Below, piece after piece: positions 1-7,677 of a DNA stretch of 64,000 nt. The number at the start of each line of letters is the position of its first letter. The stretch's first letter is position 1. Where the stretch lies: positions 2,731,933 through 2,795,932 of the forward strand of contig NZ_CP080267.1 in NCBI RefSeq assembly GCF_019431375.1, read 5' to 3'. The translations under genes and the position numbers were made by a program. The notes beneath the pieces are model-generated. The model was not told where the DNA came from, searched no databases, and saw only the letters and a program-made list of their open reading frames with translations. This stretch comes from Alcanivorax sp. GTDB lineage: Bacteria > Pseudomonadota > Gammaproteobacteria > Pseudomonadales > Alcanivoracaceae.

Positions 1-1227
1 CAGGGCGGTGACCAGGATCGGGTTCTTGCCCACGCCCTCGGCCAGACGACCCTCGTTGAAGGTCATGTCGGTGATGGCCCGGTCGGCCAGGTTGCGGCAG
101 CTGTTGGCCAGCCAGGCGGTCATGTCCAGCAGGTTGCTGGCCACCAGCGGCAGCATCACATTGAGCTGGAAGTTGCCGCTCTGGGCCGCCACTGCATTGG
201 CCTGATCCAGCCCCATGACCTGGGCCGCCACCATGGTCACCGATTCGCAGATCACCGGGTTGACCTTGCCGGGCATGATGGAGGAACCGGGCTGGGTGGC
301 CGGCAGCTGCAATTCACCCAGGCCATGGATGGGCCCGGAGTTCATCCAGCGCAGGTCGTTGCTGATCTTCATCAGCACCACTGCCAGCCCACGCAGGGCA
401 GCGGACAGATTCAGCGGCGCATCCAGGGCGCTCTGGGCCACAAAGGGGTGAGGCATGGGCTTGAAGGCCAGCCCGGTTTCGTCCGCCAGTTGCTCCGCAA
501 AGGCAACCGCAAAGTCCGGATGGGCATTGATGCCGCTGCCCACCGCCGTGCCACCCTGGGGAATGGCCAGCAGTTCATCCCGGGCCCGGGCCAGCCGGCT
601 GCTGGCGTCCTGCAATTGCAGCACCCAGGTCTGCAGTTCCTGCTCCACGGTCACCGGCATGGCATCCATCAGGTGGGTGCGGCCGGTCTTGACCAGCTCG
701 CGGCCTTCGCGGGCTCGCAGCCCCAGAGTCGCGATCAGGTGTTCCAGGCCCGGGAGCAATTGCTCGGTGACAGCCAGTACGGCGGACACATGGATAGCGG
801 TGGGAATGGTGTCGTTACTGCTCTGCCCCAGATTCACATCATCGTTGGGATGAATCTCGGCCCCGGCGTCGGCGCACAGGTGGGCAATCACCTCGTTCAC
901 GTTCATGTTGGTACTGGTGCCGGAGCCGGTCTGGAAAATATCCACCGGGAACTGATCCAGATGGTGGCCGGCCAGCAGATCATTGCAGGCACCGACAATG
1001 GCGGCCTGCTTGTCCGCCGGCAATTGCTCCAGCTTGAGATTGGCCTCCGCCGCACAGCGCTTGATGCGCACCACGGCCAGAATGAAACGCTCCGGTAGCG
1101 GGCGACCGCTGATAGGAAAGTTATCCACCGCCCGCTGGGTCTGGGCACCCCAGCGGGCGGCTTTGGGTACCTGCACCTCGCCCAGGGAATCGGTTTCGAT
1201 ACGGGTGTCGGTGTCGTGGCCACTCAT
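1..1227 (-). CDS. fumC: Class II fumarate hydratase, 3' end missing
   Basis: Interconverts fumarate and L-malate in the TCA cycle; the class II enzyme is an iron-free cytosolic homotetramer. The reading frame runs unbroken from the left edge to an ATG at 1225-1227 and gives 409 residues of the usual 460 or so, so the C-terminus lies outside the window. Family signatures are clear: SGTSTNMNVNE near residue 102, GRTHLMDAMPVT near 182 and the fumarase/aspartase signature GSSIMPGKVNPV near 318. The start is supported by AGGAGG about 5 bases upstream. It is divergent from the nuclease gene that follows and appears monocistronic. Confidence 0.96.
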   Translation of the reverse strand, partial: MSGHDTDTRIETDSLGEVQVPKAARWGAQTQRAVDNFPISGRPLPERFILAVVRIKRCAAEANLKLEQLPADKQAAIVGACNDLLAGHHLDQFPVDIFQTGSGTSTNMNVNEVIAHLCADAGAEIHPNDDVNLGQSSNDTIPTAIHVSAVLAVTEQLLPGLEHLIATLGLRAREGRELVKTGRTHLMDAMPVTVEQELQTWVLQLQDASSRLARARDELLAIPQGGTAVGSGINAHPDFAVAFAEQLADETGLAFKPMPHPFVAQSALDAPLNLSAALRGLAVVLMKISNDLRWMNSGPIHGLGELQLPATQPGSSIMPGKVNPVICESVTMVAAQVMGLDQANAVAAQSGNFQLNVMLPLVASNLLDMTAWLANSCRNLADRAITDMTFNEGRLAEGVGKNPILVTAL

Positions 1228-1318
1228 GGTTGCCTCCTGGCAATGCATTTTCATCATCATGGCACGGGAAAAATATCAGATCATCCACCCCGCCTTCACC
1301 ACATCATGGCGTTTCCCC

Positions 1319-2188
1319 ATGGACACTATCGGCATGATCCCAGATTTCGAGTCCTCGCCGGTCGATCCAACCCTGTTTGCTGGCCTGCCCGCCCTCCCCG
1401 GTATTTACCGGTTTTTTGGCGAGCAGGACGAGCTGCTCTATGTAGGAAAAAGCATCAACCTGCGGCAACGGGTAAAGAGTCATTTTTCTGCCCGGCATCG
1501 GGATAAAAAGGAAGGGCGGCTGTGTTACCTGACCCGTCGCATCGAGCATCAGGTCACCGCCGGGGAGCTGGGCGCCCTGCTGCTGGAAAACCGGGAAATC
1601 AAGCAACGCCAGCCAATCTTCAACCGTCGCCAGCGGCGTTACCGCCAGCTGCATAGCTGGCGGCTGGAAACCGATACCCGCGGTTTTCTGGTGCCGTTGT
1701 TATACCGGCCGCTGATGGGTAACCATGGCTGGCAACAGGACAGCTATGGCCTGTTTCGCAGCCCCCGACAGGCAAAAGCCATGCTGGACAGCAAAGTGCG
1801 CGAGGCCGGCCTTTGCCCGCGGATCTGTGGCCTGGAAGGCAACGGCAAGGGAGCCTGCTTTGCTCACCAATTGGGCCGTTGCCGTGGCGCCTGTTGCGGG
1901 AAGGAAGCAGTGGAAAGCCATAACCAGCGGTTGCGGACAACCCTGGAAGATCAGCATATCCAGGCTTGGCCTTACGCGGGAATGCTGGTTATTCGTGAGC
2001 AGAACACGCAACAAACTGACTACCATCTGATTGATCAGTGGTGTTATCTCACCACCCTGAAAAATGAGCCGGAACCGACAGCGGCGACCCCGGATGCGGA
2101 CGCCAGTTTTGATCTGGACAGTTACCGGATGTTGATCCGGTTTCTGAATCAGGGGGTGGAACATTATGTGCTGTCGGCAAACTGTTAA
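1319..2188 (+). CDS. cho: GIY-YIG excinuclease, Cho-like (UvrC homologue)
   Basis: About 289 residues, close to the 295 of E. coli Cho, which makes the 3' incision in UvrAB-dependent nucleotide excision repair. The N-terminal GIY-YIG nuclease domain is visible: LPGIYRFF, then LLYVGKSINLRQRVKSHF. A Cys-rich stretch around residues 165-195 (CPRICGL, then CFAHQLGRCRGACC) is typical of Cho. The helicase-interaction and helix-hairpin-helix parts of full UvrC are absent. The start is uncertain: in-frame ATGs exist at 1259, 1319 and 1334 and none has a good ribosome binding site. I chose 1319 for length. No LexA-type box was seen upstream, although E. coli cho is SOS-induced. Confidence 0.85.
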   Translation: MDTIGMIPDFESSPVDPTLFAGLPALPGIYRFFGEQDELLYVGKSINLRQRVKSHFSARHRDKKEGRLCYLTRRIEHQVTAGELGALLLENREIKQRQPIFNRRQRRYRQLHSWRLETDTRGFLVPLLYRPLMGNHGWQQDSYGLFRSPRQAKAMLDSKVREAGLCPRICGLEGNGKGACFAHQLGRCRGACCGKEAVESHNQRLRTTLEDQHIQAWPYAGMLVIREQNTQQTDYHLIDQWCYLTTLKNEPEPTAATPDADASFDLDSYRMLIRFLNQGVEHYVLSANC

Positions 2189-2551
2189 GCGGCCCTAGCG
2201 ACGCATAGGTCTCACATTCCTGAAATGCAGATCTTCCAGCACATCAAATCCTACCATTAGCCCACCATGTCACAGGCACCGCCATCCTGTTGCGCTGCCT
2301 GTCTTTGAGTCTGGCGAGCATGCTCACCTCTATTAAGTTGTTATTGTTTTTGTACAACTACTCAATTTTTGGTAGACGATTTATTTAAAAAAGGAGTCGT
2401 CTTTCATTTAAGTGATAAGCGACTTTCTCAGGACTGTAAAATATTTACCAATCAGGGGCGGGAATGAAAAAGGCCAACCCGAAGGTTGGCCAAGGTAAGG
2501 GCTGTGCAAAGGGGGAGAGCACAACCCTTAAACGGGGGGAGGACAAGAGAG
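2189..2551. other. Intergenic region between convergent genes
   Basis: About 360 bases, relatively AT-rich from 2330 to 2450. Apart from the terminator hairpin at 2465-2490 and a short imperfect palindrome near 2373-2401 (AGACGA ... TCGTCT), I see no gene or known element. The flanking genes converge here. Confidence 0.6.
2463..2491 (-). terminator. Rho-independent terminator for the small secreted protein gene
   Basis: Read on the minus strand: GGCCAACC, loop TTCG, GGTTGGCC, then TTTTTCATTC. An 8-bp perfect stem with a UUCG tetraloop and T-run lies about 60 bases beyond the stop of the gene ending at 2552. Confidence 0.85.
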
Positions 2552-2950
2552 TTAGCGGTTGATTGCCCCGTCGGCGGAACCACTTACCCCACCTTCAACA
2601 GCTGCGCCGTCAAGACCACCAGAGGCTTGTCCTTCCGCACTTATCTCTGCGCCAAAGCCACCATCCATGCGGCCGTTTTCGCGCGCTTCTTCTGCTTGCG
2701 CCTGACCGGATTCCTCGCCTTTTTCACGGGCGCGGTTTGCCTTTTCCAGACCCAGGGCTGCATTCTGTCGTGCTTCTGCTGCAGCTTCTTCCGGCAAGCT
2801 GATTGCGTCAGTCAGGCCTTCCGGTTGCGCTTCAACGTCCCCAACAACCTCAATGGTCGCTTCGCCTTCAGAGGTCTCTTCATCCGCATATATCGGTGCA
2901 GTAACCAAAGAAAGGGGCAAGGCACAGACAAGCATGCTAAACAGTTTCAT
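2552..2950 (-). CDS. Small secreted Ala/Glu-rich protein of the ECF sigma locus
   Basis: About 132 residues with an N-terminal signal peptide (MKLFSMLVCALPLSLVTAPIYA, cleavage before DEET). The mature part is acidic then Gly/Ala-rich, with a predicted helical stretch EEAAAEARQNAALGLEKANR and no cysteines. Function not recognised. It is a paralogue of the gene at 4520-4888: both have a signal peptide, an acidic N-terminus, a LPE-A motif, then an A-AREKG helix. The start at 2950 is preferred because AAGGAG lies 6 bases upstream; the ATG at 2956 abuts that site. It has its own ECF-type promoter (3036-3063) and its own terminator. Confidence 0.75.
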   Translation of the reverse strand: MKLFSMLVCALPLSLVTAPIYADEETSEGEATIEVVGDVEAQPEGLTDAISLPEEAAAEARQNAALGLEKANRAREKGEESGQAQAEEARENGRMDGGFGAEISAEGQASGGLDGAAVEGGVSGSADGAINR

Positions 2951-3035
2951 AAACATCTCCTTGATCTTAAAAATATTTACAACCTTTGGGTTAGTAACGG
3001 TTGCCGGTTATCGATCTTCACCGCTTTCATCCATT

Positions 3036-3063
3036 AACACGCTTGGCGCTGTCAGAAGGTTCC
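3036..3063 (-). promoter_or_regulatory. ECF sigma-type promoter, copy 3
   Basis: On the minus strand GGAACC (3063-3058), 16-base spacer ending in AAG, then CGTGTT (3041-3036). Same -35 and -10 words and the same spacing as the copies at 6222-6250, 6341-6369 and 5639-5667. It lies about 80 bases upstream of the start at 2950. Seen directly; the assignment to the linked ECF sigma factor is inference. Confidence 0.75.
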
Positions 3064-3095
3064 ATTATCAAGAGGGAGATAAAAAAGGATCTGCT

Positions 3096-3132
3096 AAATA
3101 AACGCCCTTTCCCGCCCAAACAGGAAAAGGCG
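3096..3132 (-). terminator. Probable terminator after the TPR/barrel gene
   Basis: Imperfect 10-bp stem (3103-3112 with 3123-3132, one mismatch), followed on the minus strand by TTTATTTAG. It lies 20 bases beyond the stop of the gene ending at 3153. Confidence 0.5.
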
Positions 3133-3152
3133 CTCAAGGAAGAACGGGATCA

Positions 3153-4427
3153 TTAATAAAAATCGAAATACTCCAGACCAAGACTCCATTCGTTACGATC
3201 GTAATCATAGATATCTATCGTGCTTGAATTATCGGTATGACGATACTCACCAAACAACCGCCAGCGAGGGGTAAGTGTCACATCGGCACGCAGGGAAGCC
3301 ATCAATCGATTGTCCTTTCGATGGATGGTCTCTCCCTGGATAATATGGTCATCACGGTAATCACTATGCTGATAAGCGACGGAGGCACGTCCGGCCCAGC
3401 GCCTGGAAAAGGGCCAGCTGTAATCTGTCTTGATGAGATGGCGAATCGGGGAGAAACTGGCAAAGTCTTCGCCAGCCACCAGATCTTCGCGATCATTTAA
3501 CTCCAGCCGATAGTCGAGCTGAAGTTGTCCTGAACCCAGCCCCTGTAGCCAGCGAATCTTTCCGCGGGCCCGCCATCCCTCCAGGTAATCAAAACCGTCA
3601 GCGGCACGAATTCCTGAAAGCTCGCCGCCAACTTTCACCGCTCGCTTCCCTGACAAGCTGCGCTGGGCCTCGGCTTCCAGGCTGGCGGTATCCAGATAAC
3701 GCTCACCATCCAGGGACTGTAGAGACACATTCACCGCGTTATCCCAGCGCCATTCCCCCTGTCCATGCTCCCGGTGAAGCCCGACTTCTGCCAGAGACGT
3801 ATTAAATTCGCTACTGTCTTCGTATCGACGACCGTATAGCAGCCCTTCCAGACTCCATTGTCGATCCAGATAATAACGACCAGTAATGAAGCCGGTCAGC
3901 TGATTGTCCTCGCTCCCTTCTGTTTCCTGATCCGGCACTAGCGTCACATTGTCATCGCTACCGGCAAAGAGACTGGCGAACAAATAACTGGGTGACTGCG
4001 GACCCATCAAGCGGGAAAGTGCCCTGCTCGCAAGGGTATTCACCTTGCTTTCCTGCTGCGAAAGAGCGCTCTGGTAGTAATCTTTCGCTTTCTTTTTTAG
4101 CCCCTGTTTTTCCGCAACAAGACCAAGATTATAGTAGGCAAGGTTTTTCCACTTGGGCTCTTCTGTGAGTAATTCGAATTCGGTAGCAGCGTTATCGTAC
4201 TCACCCAGGCGATAATAGGTCACACCCAGATTGTAATGCAGACTCGCACTATCAAGCCCTTCATTCCGGGCTTTTTCAAAGGCCTTTCTGGCTTCTGGAT
4301 AATCGCCTTTCTTGAAGGAAAAAACTCCCTCCTGGAAAGACTCAACTTCCGTACCGGCATTTGCTTGCAAGGAAATGACGGCCAATATCAGTACCAGCAT
4401 TATCAATGCGAATACCGGCTTCAACAT
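3153..4427 (-). CDS. TPR-containing outer-membrane beta-barrel protein
   Basis: 424 residues. Signal peptide MLKPVFALIMLVLILAVISLQANA. Residues about 28-140 form TPR-like helix pairs (FKKGDYPEARKAFEKA, LHYNLGVTYYRLGEYDNAA, YYNLGLVAEKQGLKKKAKDYY). From about residue 165 to the end, alternating polar/aromatic strands end in LGLEYFDFY, a C-terminal aromatic typical of BAM-inserted barrels. The layout recalls proteins that move or display partners at the outer membrane, such as Slam-type and FilE/PgaA-type proteins, but I cannot assign a family. The start at 4427 follows AAAGGGGA; a longer frame to 4511 lacks a signal peptide at its N-terminus. It lies in the sigma-factor operon, 92 bases after the small secreted protein gene. 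Confidence 0.78.
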   Translation of the reverse strand: MLKPVFALIMLVLILAVISLQANAGTEVESFQEGVFSFKKGDYPEARKAFEKARNEGLDSASLHYNLGVTYYRLGEYDNAATEFELLTEEPKWKNLAYYNLGLVAEKQGLKKKAKDYYQSALSQQESKVNTLASRALSRLMGPQSPSYLFASLFAGSDDNVTLVPDQETEGSEDNQLTGFITGRYYLDRQWSLEGLLYGRRYEDSSEFNTSLAEVGLHREHGQGEWRWDNAVNVSLQSLDGERYLDTASLEAEAQRSLSGKRAVKVGGELSGIRAADGFDYLEGWRARGKIRWLQGLGSGQLQLDYRLELNDREDLVAGEDFASFSPIRHLIKTDYSWPFSRRWAGRASVAYQHSDYRDDHIIQGETIHRKDNRLMASLRADVTLTPRWRLFGEYRHTDNSSTIDIYDYDRNEWSLGLEYFDFY

Positions 4428-4519
4428 TTTTTTCCCCTTTATGGCGCTGCGAAAGGCGCAGTACCGAATAATTAAATCTGAAACACAATCTTGAATCCGC
4501 GCACCCACCATCTAATGGA

Positions 4520-4888
4520 TCAAGGCGCACCCGGTGATGATGGCGGCTGCGGAGTTTCTGGCTCGGGTCGCTGAATATCGCTCCCCCCCAGCTCCGGGGG
4601 CAAGGGAATCTCTCTGCCAAGATTGATCACATCGCGGAATTCGGCAGCGGCTTCTGCTCCTTGTTGCTGCCCTTTTTCACGAGCATCATTAGCCGCATCC
4701 AGGCCGGACTGGGAATTTTCACTGGCTTCCATGGAAGCGGCTTCCGGCAACTCGATACGATTCATCAATTGCGCCGGATCGCCACTTTCCTCTTCAATAA
4801 TATCGATAGTGATTTCCGCCTCTTCCGCAAACGCCGGCGATGCCAGCAGGGAAAAAGCACAAGCCACCCAAAACATCTTGATATTCAT
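4520..4888 (-). CDS. Small secreted acidic protein, paralogue of the protein at 2552-2950
   Basis: 122 residues. Signal peptide MNIKMFWVACAFSLLASPAFA followed by an acidic segment (EEAEITIDIIEEESGD), a helical segment IELPEAASMEASENSQSG then LDAANDAREKGQQQG, and a Pro-rich tail (PEPETPQPPSSPGAP). The central helix matches the paralogue's LPEEAAAEARQN ... ANRAREKGEESGQA. It sits between the anti-sigma gene (43 bases upstream) and the TPR/barrel gene, probably co-transcribed. Function unknown. The Pro-rich tail and lack of cysteines suggest a periplasmic or surface partner rather than an enzyme. Confidence 0.75.
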   Translation of the reverse strand: MNIKMFWVACAFSLLASPAFAEEAEITIDIIEEESGDPAQLMNRIELPEAASMEASENSQSGLDAANDAREKGQQQGAEAAAEFRDVINLGREIPLPPELGGSDIQRPEPETPQPPSSPGAP

Positions 4889-4931
4889 TGTCTTTCCCTC
4901 ATTTTCAATCGCATCGGGATCGCCGGCGTTA

Positions 4932-5618
4932 TCACCCGGTCACGCCTTCCGGTTGATAACGTCCTGTTGTCCGTTTAGCGCTGGATTCAATGACCAGTGT
5001 CTTTTCAACCAGCGTGCCTCCCGGGGAATCAATCATCATGACAACTTCACCGCTGCCAAGATCCGCCGCCCGAAGCGGCAAAGACAACAAATTGGCCCCG
5101 GCCTTCAGATTTGTTGTCCAGGTCAGCTCATGCCTGCCCGGGAACCCTTCCAATTCCATATGTTCCGGAATACGCAACGTAACCCTCGCACCCTGCAGGT
5201 CGCTGCGCGAATTGACCACGAAGCGAACTTCACGGGTATCGTACAGATTCACCGTCAGGGGCTGAGAGACAAGTGAGGGTTCGCTGGAAGACAACCACTG
5301 CACCATGCCGCCACCCAGCAAGATTCCCACCAGTAATGCAGCGGCCAACCCGGGTTGGAAAAGATGATGAAATCCCCTCTTGCCAGTCTCGAAATTCTGT
5401 TCAGACCACAGCCGCTGAAATTGACGCTCGGCATAATTATCCGGTAGCCGTGGTACTGGCATGGTTTTCAATGCCTTTTGCACATCCTTTGCCTGGGCCA
5501 AAACCCGCTGGCATTGCGCACAATTATCAATGTGCGCCGTTACTTGCCGATCTTGCTCCCCGGACAAATAACCATCCAGATGATCATCCAGCATTTTCTC
5601 AAATTGATGGCAGTTCAT
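4932..5618 (-). CDS. Membrane anti-sigma factor (zinc-finger type)
   Basis: 228 residues. The N-terminus has the ZAS-type zinc motif HIDNCAQC (H-x3-C-x2-C, residues about 29-36), which in this family holds an ECF sigma factor. One transmembrane segment lies at about residues 90-112 (GLAAALLVGILLGGGMVQWL), leaving a C-terminal domain of about 115 residues outside the inner membrane, rich in beta strands (VTLRIPEHMELEGFPG). Its start overlaps the sigma gene's stop by 4 bases, as expected of a translationally coupled sigma/anti-sigma pair. The external domain is probably the sensor; what it senses is not visible. Confidence 0.88.
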   Translation of the reverse strand: MNCHQFEKMLDDHLDGYLSGEQDRQVTAHIDNCAQCQRVLAQAKDVQKALKTMPVPRLPDNYAERQFQRLWSEQNFETGKRGFHHLFQPGLAAALLVGILLGGGMVQWLSSSEPSLVSQPLTVNLYDTREVRFVVNSRSDLQGARVTLRIPEHMELEGFPGRHELTWTTNLKAGANLLSLPLRAADLGSGEVVMMIDSPGGTLVEKTLVIESSAKRTTGRYQPEGVTG

Positions 5619-6181
5619 CGTTTTCTCCCGTTACCCTGAACACGCTCGAGAGGCACTTCCGGTTCCCTTTCCAGGTAGTCCCGTAACCGCGCCCGCGCCC
5701 GATGCAGACGCGATTTGACGGTTCCCGGAGCCAGGTCGAGGATTTCGGTCAACTCGGTGACCGTATAGCCTTCGATGTCATGCATGGTGACCAGGGTTCT
5801 CTGATCGCTGTTTAACCCGTCCAGTGCAAGGCTTATCGTGTTCCACTGTTCAGCTTGCCCGTACAGGTACTCAGGTGCCAACTCAGTACTCTCCATTACC
5901 GCCTGGTACTCCCTGTCCAGGTCGTTATCCAGGGGCTCAACCAGCTTGAGCCAGCGCTTTTCCCGACGCTTGCTGTCAATAAACTCCCGATAAAGCACCT
6001 TGGCCAGCCAGGGCTTGAGACGCTCAACCGCCTTTAGCTCTTGCAGCCGCGGATACAGTTTCACCAGGACGTTCTGTATCAGATCATCAGCATCGTGGGA
6101 ATTGGCGGTAAATCGATAAGCCAGCCTGTACAGGTCCGGCAGGAAAGGACCTACCAGCGACTCGAACTCTCGCTGCTTCAT
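5615..6181 (-). CDS. ECF-family RNA polymerase sigma factor
   Basis: 188 residues. Region 2 is at about residues 12-75 (LYRLAYRFTANSHDADDLIQNVLVKLY, then RLKPWLAKVLYREFID) and region 4 at about 120-175 (LNSDQRTLVTMHDIEGYT, then TELTEILDLAPGTVKSRLHRARARLR), joined by a short linker and with no region 3, as in ECF factors. The anti-sigma gene follows with a 4-base overlap. Upstream at 6222-6250 is an ECF-type promoter matching three others in the locus, so autoregulation is likely. A further match lies inside its own 3' end (5639-5667). Confidence 0.95.
   Translation of the reverse strand: MKQREFESLVGPFLPDLYRLAYRFTANSHDADDLIQNVLVKLYPRLQELKAVERLKPWLAKVLYREFIDSKRREKRWLKLVEPLDNDLDREYQAVMESTELAPEYLYGQAEQWNTISLALDGLNSDQRTLVTMHDIEGYTVTELTEILDLAPGTVKSRLHRARARLRDYLEREPEVPLERVQGNGRKR
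5639..5667 (-). promoter_or_regulatory. ECF sigma-type promoter match inside the sigma gene, copy 4
   Basis: Minus strand: GGGAACC (5667-5661), 16-base spacer ending in GAG, CGTGTT (5644-5639). It lies in the last codons of the sigma gene, about 20 bases before the anti-sigma ATG at 5618. Being in coding sequence, it could be coincidental, but it shares all fixed positions with the other three copies, including the G before CGTGT. Confidence 0.5.
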
Positions 6182-6221
6182 ATGGGGCTCTCTGGCGATC
6201 GCATAGTTCTCTACACATGCT

Positions 6222-6250
6222 TACACGCATGGGAGCAAAAAAAGGTTCCC
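6222..6250 (-). promoter_or_regulatory. ECF sigma-type promoter, copy 2 (sigma operon)
   Basis: Minus strand: GGGAACC (6250-6244), 16-base spacer starting with a T-run, CGTGTA (6227-6222). It precedes the sigma factor ATG (6181) by about 40 bases. The -35 word, the T-rich start of the spacer and the 16-base spacing match the divergent promoter at 6341-6369. Confidence 0.8.
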
Positions 6251-6340
6251 TCTATTTATCCCCTACAGTAAGCCCGCCCCACCCTACAAGCACCCTCAAC
6301 ATCACTTTCGATTACACAAAGATATAAAAAGCCCGAAACC

Positions 6341-6369
6341 GGGAACCTTTTTCTGTTTGCAAGCGTGTC
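6341..6369 (+). promoter_or_regulatory. ECF sigma-type promoter, copy 1 (secreted-protein operon)
   Basis: GGGAACC (6341-6347), 16-base spacer TTTTTCTGTTTGCAAG, CGTGTC (6364-6369). It faces the four-gene operon starting at 6490, leaving a leader of about 115 bases. With the divergent copy it places both arms of the locus under one sigma factor. Confidence 0.8.
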
Positions 6370-6450
6370 TTGGGAATAAGCGTGCTGAAACTGCACCCGT
6401 TAGCCCACAAGTCGAATAACAAGGCTCACAGAAAATAAAACAATAACAAA

Positions 6451-6468
6451 AAGGTACGTCAGTACCTT
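6451..6468 (+). promoter_or_regulatory. Short palindrome in the leader of the secreted-protein operon
   Basis: AAGGTAC GTCA GTACCTT: perfect 7-bp arms with a 4-base loop, ending 21 bases before the ATG at 6490. It could be an operator or an mRNA hairpin near the ribosome binding site. No T-run follows, so it is not a terminator. Confidence 0.5.
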
Positions 6469-6489
6469 GTCATGATCAGGGAAACCATC

Positions 6490-7677
6490 ATGCAGAAATA
6501 TGCCCGGCAACGCTTGCCGTTAACCCTCCCTTTGCTCATGTGTGCTGTTACTACCAGCCACGCGCTTGAGCCACTCAGTGACCATGACATGGCCAGCATC
6601 AAAGGCCAGGGGCTGGCCATAGCGCTGGATGATTTTCGATACGAAACAGCCCCCACCAGCTATCTCGAAATAGTTGGCCAGGCGCCCAGCCAGAGTGCGA
6701 CGGATAACGGCTGGCACCGGGGGGATGCACGTTACTACGGCCTGCATATGACCGGTGAGGGAGCAGGAACAGATTGGCACGGTAACGCCTGTAATGACGA
6801 CCTGTGCCCCATTGGCAGTAATGTCATCAGTGATTTCGCACCCGTCTACAATCCCTTTCTGGTACGAGTATTCCAGTACCAGGGGTATGACTATCAAGGC
6901 AATCTGCTGCAGGGTGTTGATCGCCCCACGGTACTGGAAACCATCGGGCCAACGGCAAGCAGCTCCTGGCGCTGGAGTTTCTGGGGCGAAATGGAAGTGG
7001 GCAAAGGAAGCGCCTGCCCGGATGGCAACGGCAATACCGGCTATTGCGGATTACAAAGTCAGACAGTCATCCTTGGAAAACCCATTACCCGAGCGGGCGA
7101 CCCTACCATTTTCCGCTTGATGCAAACCGCAAATTCTGACGACCCAACCTTTGGTTTCACCTATCAAAGCGCCCTGAGTGGCGATTTCCGTTTTTCGGTA
7201 AACCAGACCGATAGTAGTCCCGACAGCCTGCGTAGCGTTCCCGATTTTTCCGATAGTCAGGGGCTCACGTTTCGCAATGTGGATGCTTTTCTGCCTCTCG
7301 GCCGGCTGCATTCCCAGGCTATCACTCTGAACAGCGCAGGTACCGACGGCAATTTCATTATAGAGCTTACTGCCATCCCCCCTGTCGCTGCGGTTTACAA
7401 CGACATTTATTGCAATCAGGGAACCAGTTGCGACACACAGACCGAGTCCACGGATTTTTTTGGTAACAGCGTTCAAGCAATCAGCGCCCCTAATCCCGAA
7501 ACCCATGGTTATGTTCGCTGGGGGGACTTTTCCACGCCTCCGCCCAATTCAACTGCCACTGATAACGGCATCTATTTCACCGACCCCGACGGCAGCGTAG
7601 CCAATATTGGGGTAGCACGAATAGAAGGCATTCTGATTCAGCAGATGAAACTCACCACCAATGGAGCCGGGCTATGA
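6490..7677 (+). CDS. Secreted GQ-motif protein 1 of 4 (DUF6160-like N-terminus)
   Basis: 395 residues. Signal peptide to about residue 25 (MCAVTTSHA), then LEPLSDHDMASIKGQGLAI, the pattern L-P-[LM]-S/A-[DE]-[DE]-[LM]-x3-GQ shared with the next three genes. The body is polar and beta-rich, with cysteine pairs (NACNDDLC, ACPDGNGNTGYC, YCNQGTSC) suggesting disulfides in an exported protein. The N-terminal pattern resembles DUF6160, known from FilA-type putative pilus proteins of Acinetobacter; that link is from memory. The start at 6490 has AGGGA 8 bases upstream; an ATG at 6472 is also in frame but weaker. It overlaps the next gene by 4 bases. Confidence 0.8.
   Translation: MQKYARQRLPLTLPLLMCAVTTSHALEPLSDHDMASIKGQGLAIALDDFRYETAPTSYLEIVGQAPSQSATDNGWHRGDARYYGLHMTGEGAGTDWHGNACNDDLCPIGSNVISDFAPVYNPFLVRVFQYQGYDYQGNLLQGVDRPTVLETIGPTASSSWRWSFWGEMEVGKGSACPDGNGNTGYCGLQSQTVILGKPITRAGDPTIFRLMQTANSDDPTFGFTYQSALSGDFRFSVNQTDSSPDSLRSVPDFSDSQGLTFRNVDAFLPLGRLHSQAITLNSAGTDGNFIIELTAIPPVAAVYNDIYCNQGTSCDTQTESTDFFGNSVQAISAPNPETHGYVRWGDFSTPPPNSTATDNGIYFTDPDGSVANIGVARIEGILIQQMKLTTNGAGL

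Noticed and set aside
325..1098. Plus-strand frame opposite fumC
   Set aside because: The minus strand is an unmistakable fumarase; the plus translation is Gly/Gln/His-rich noise.
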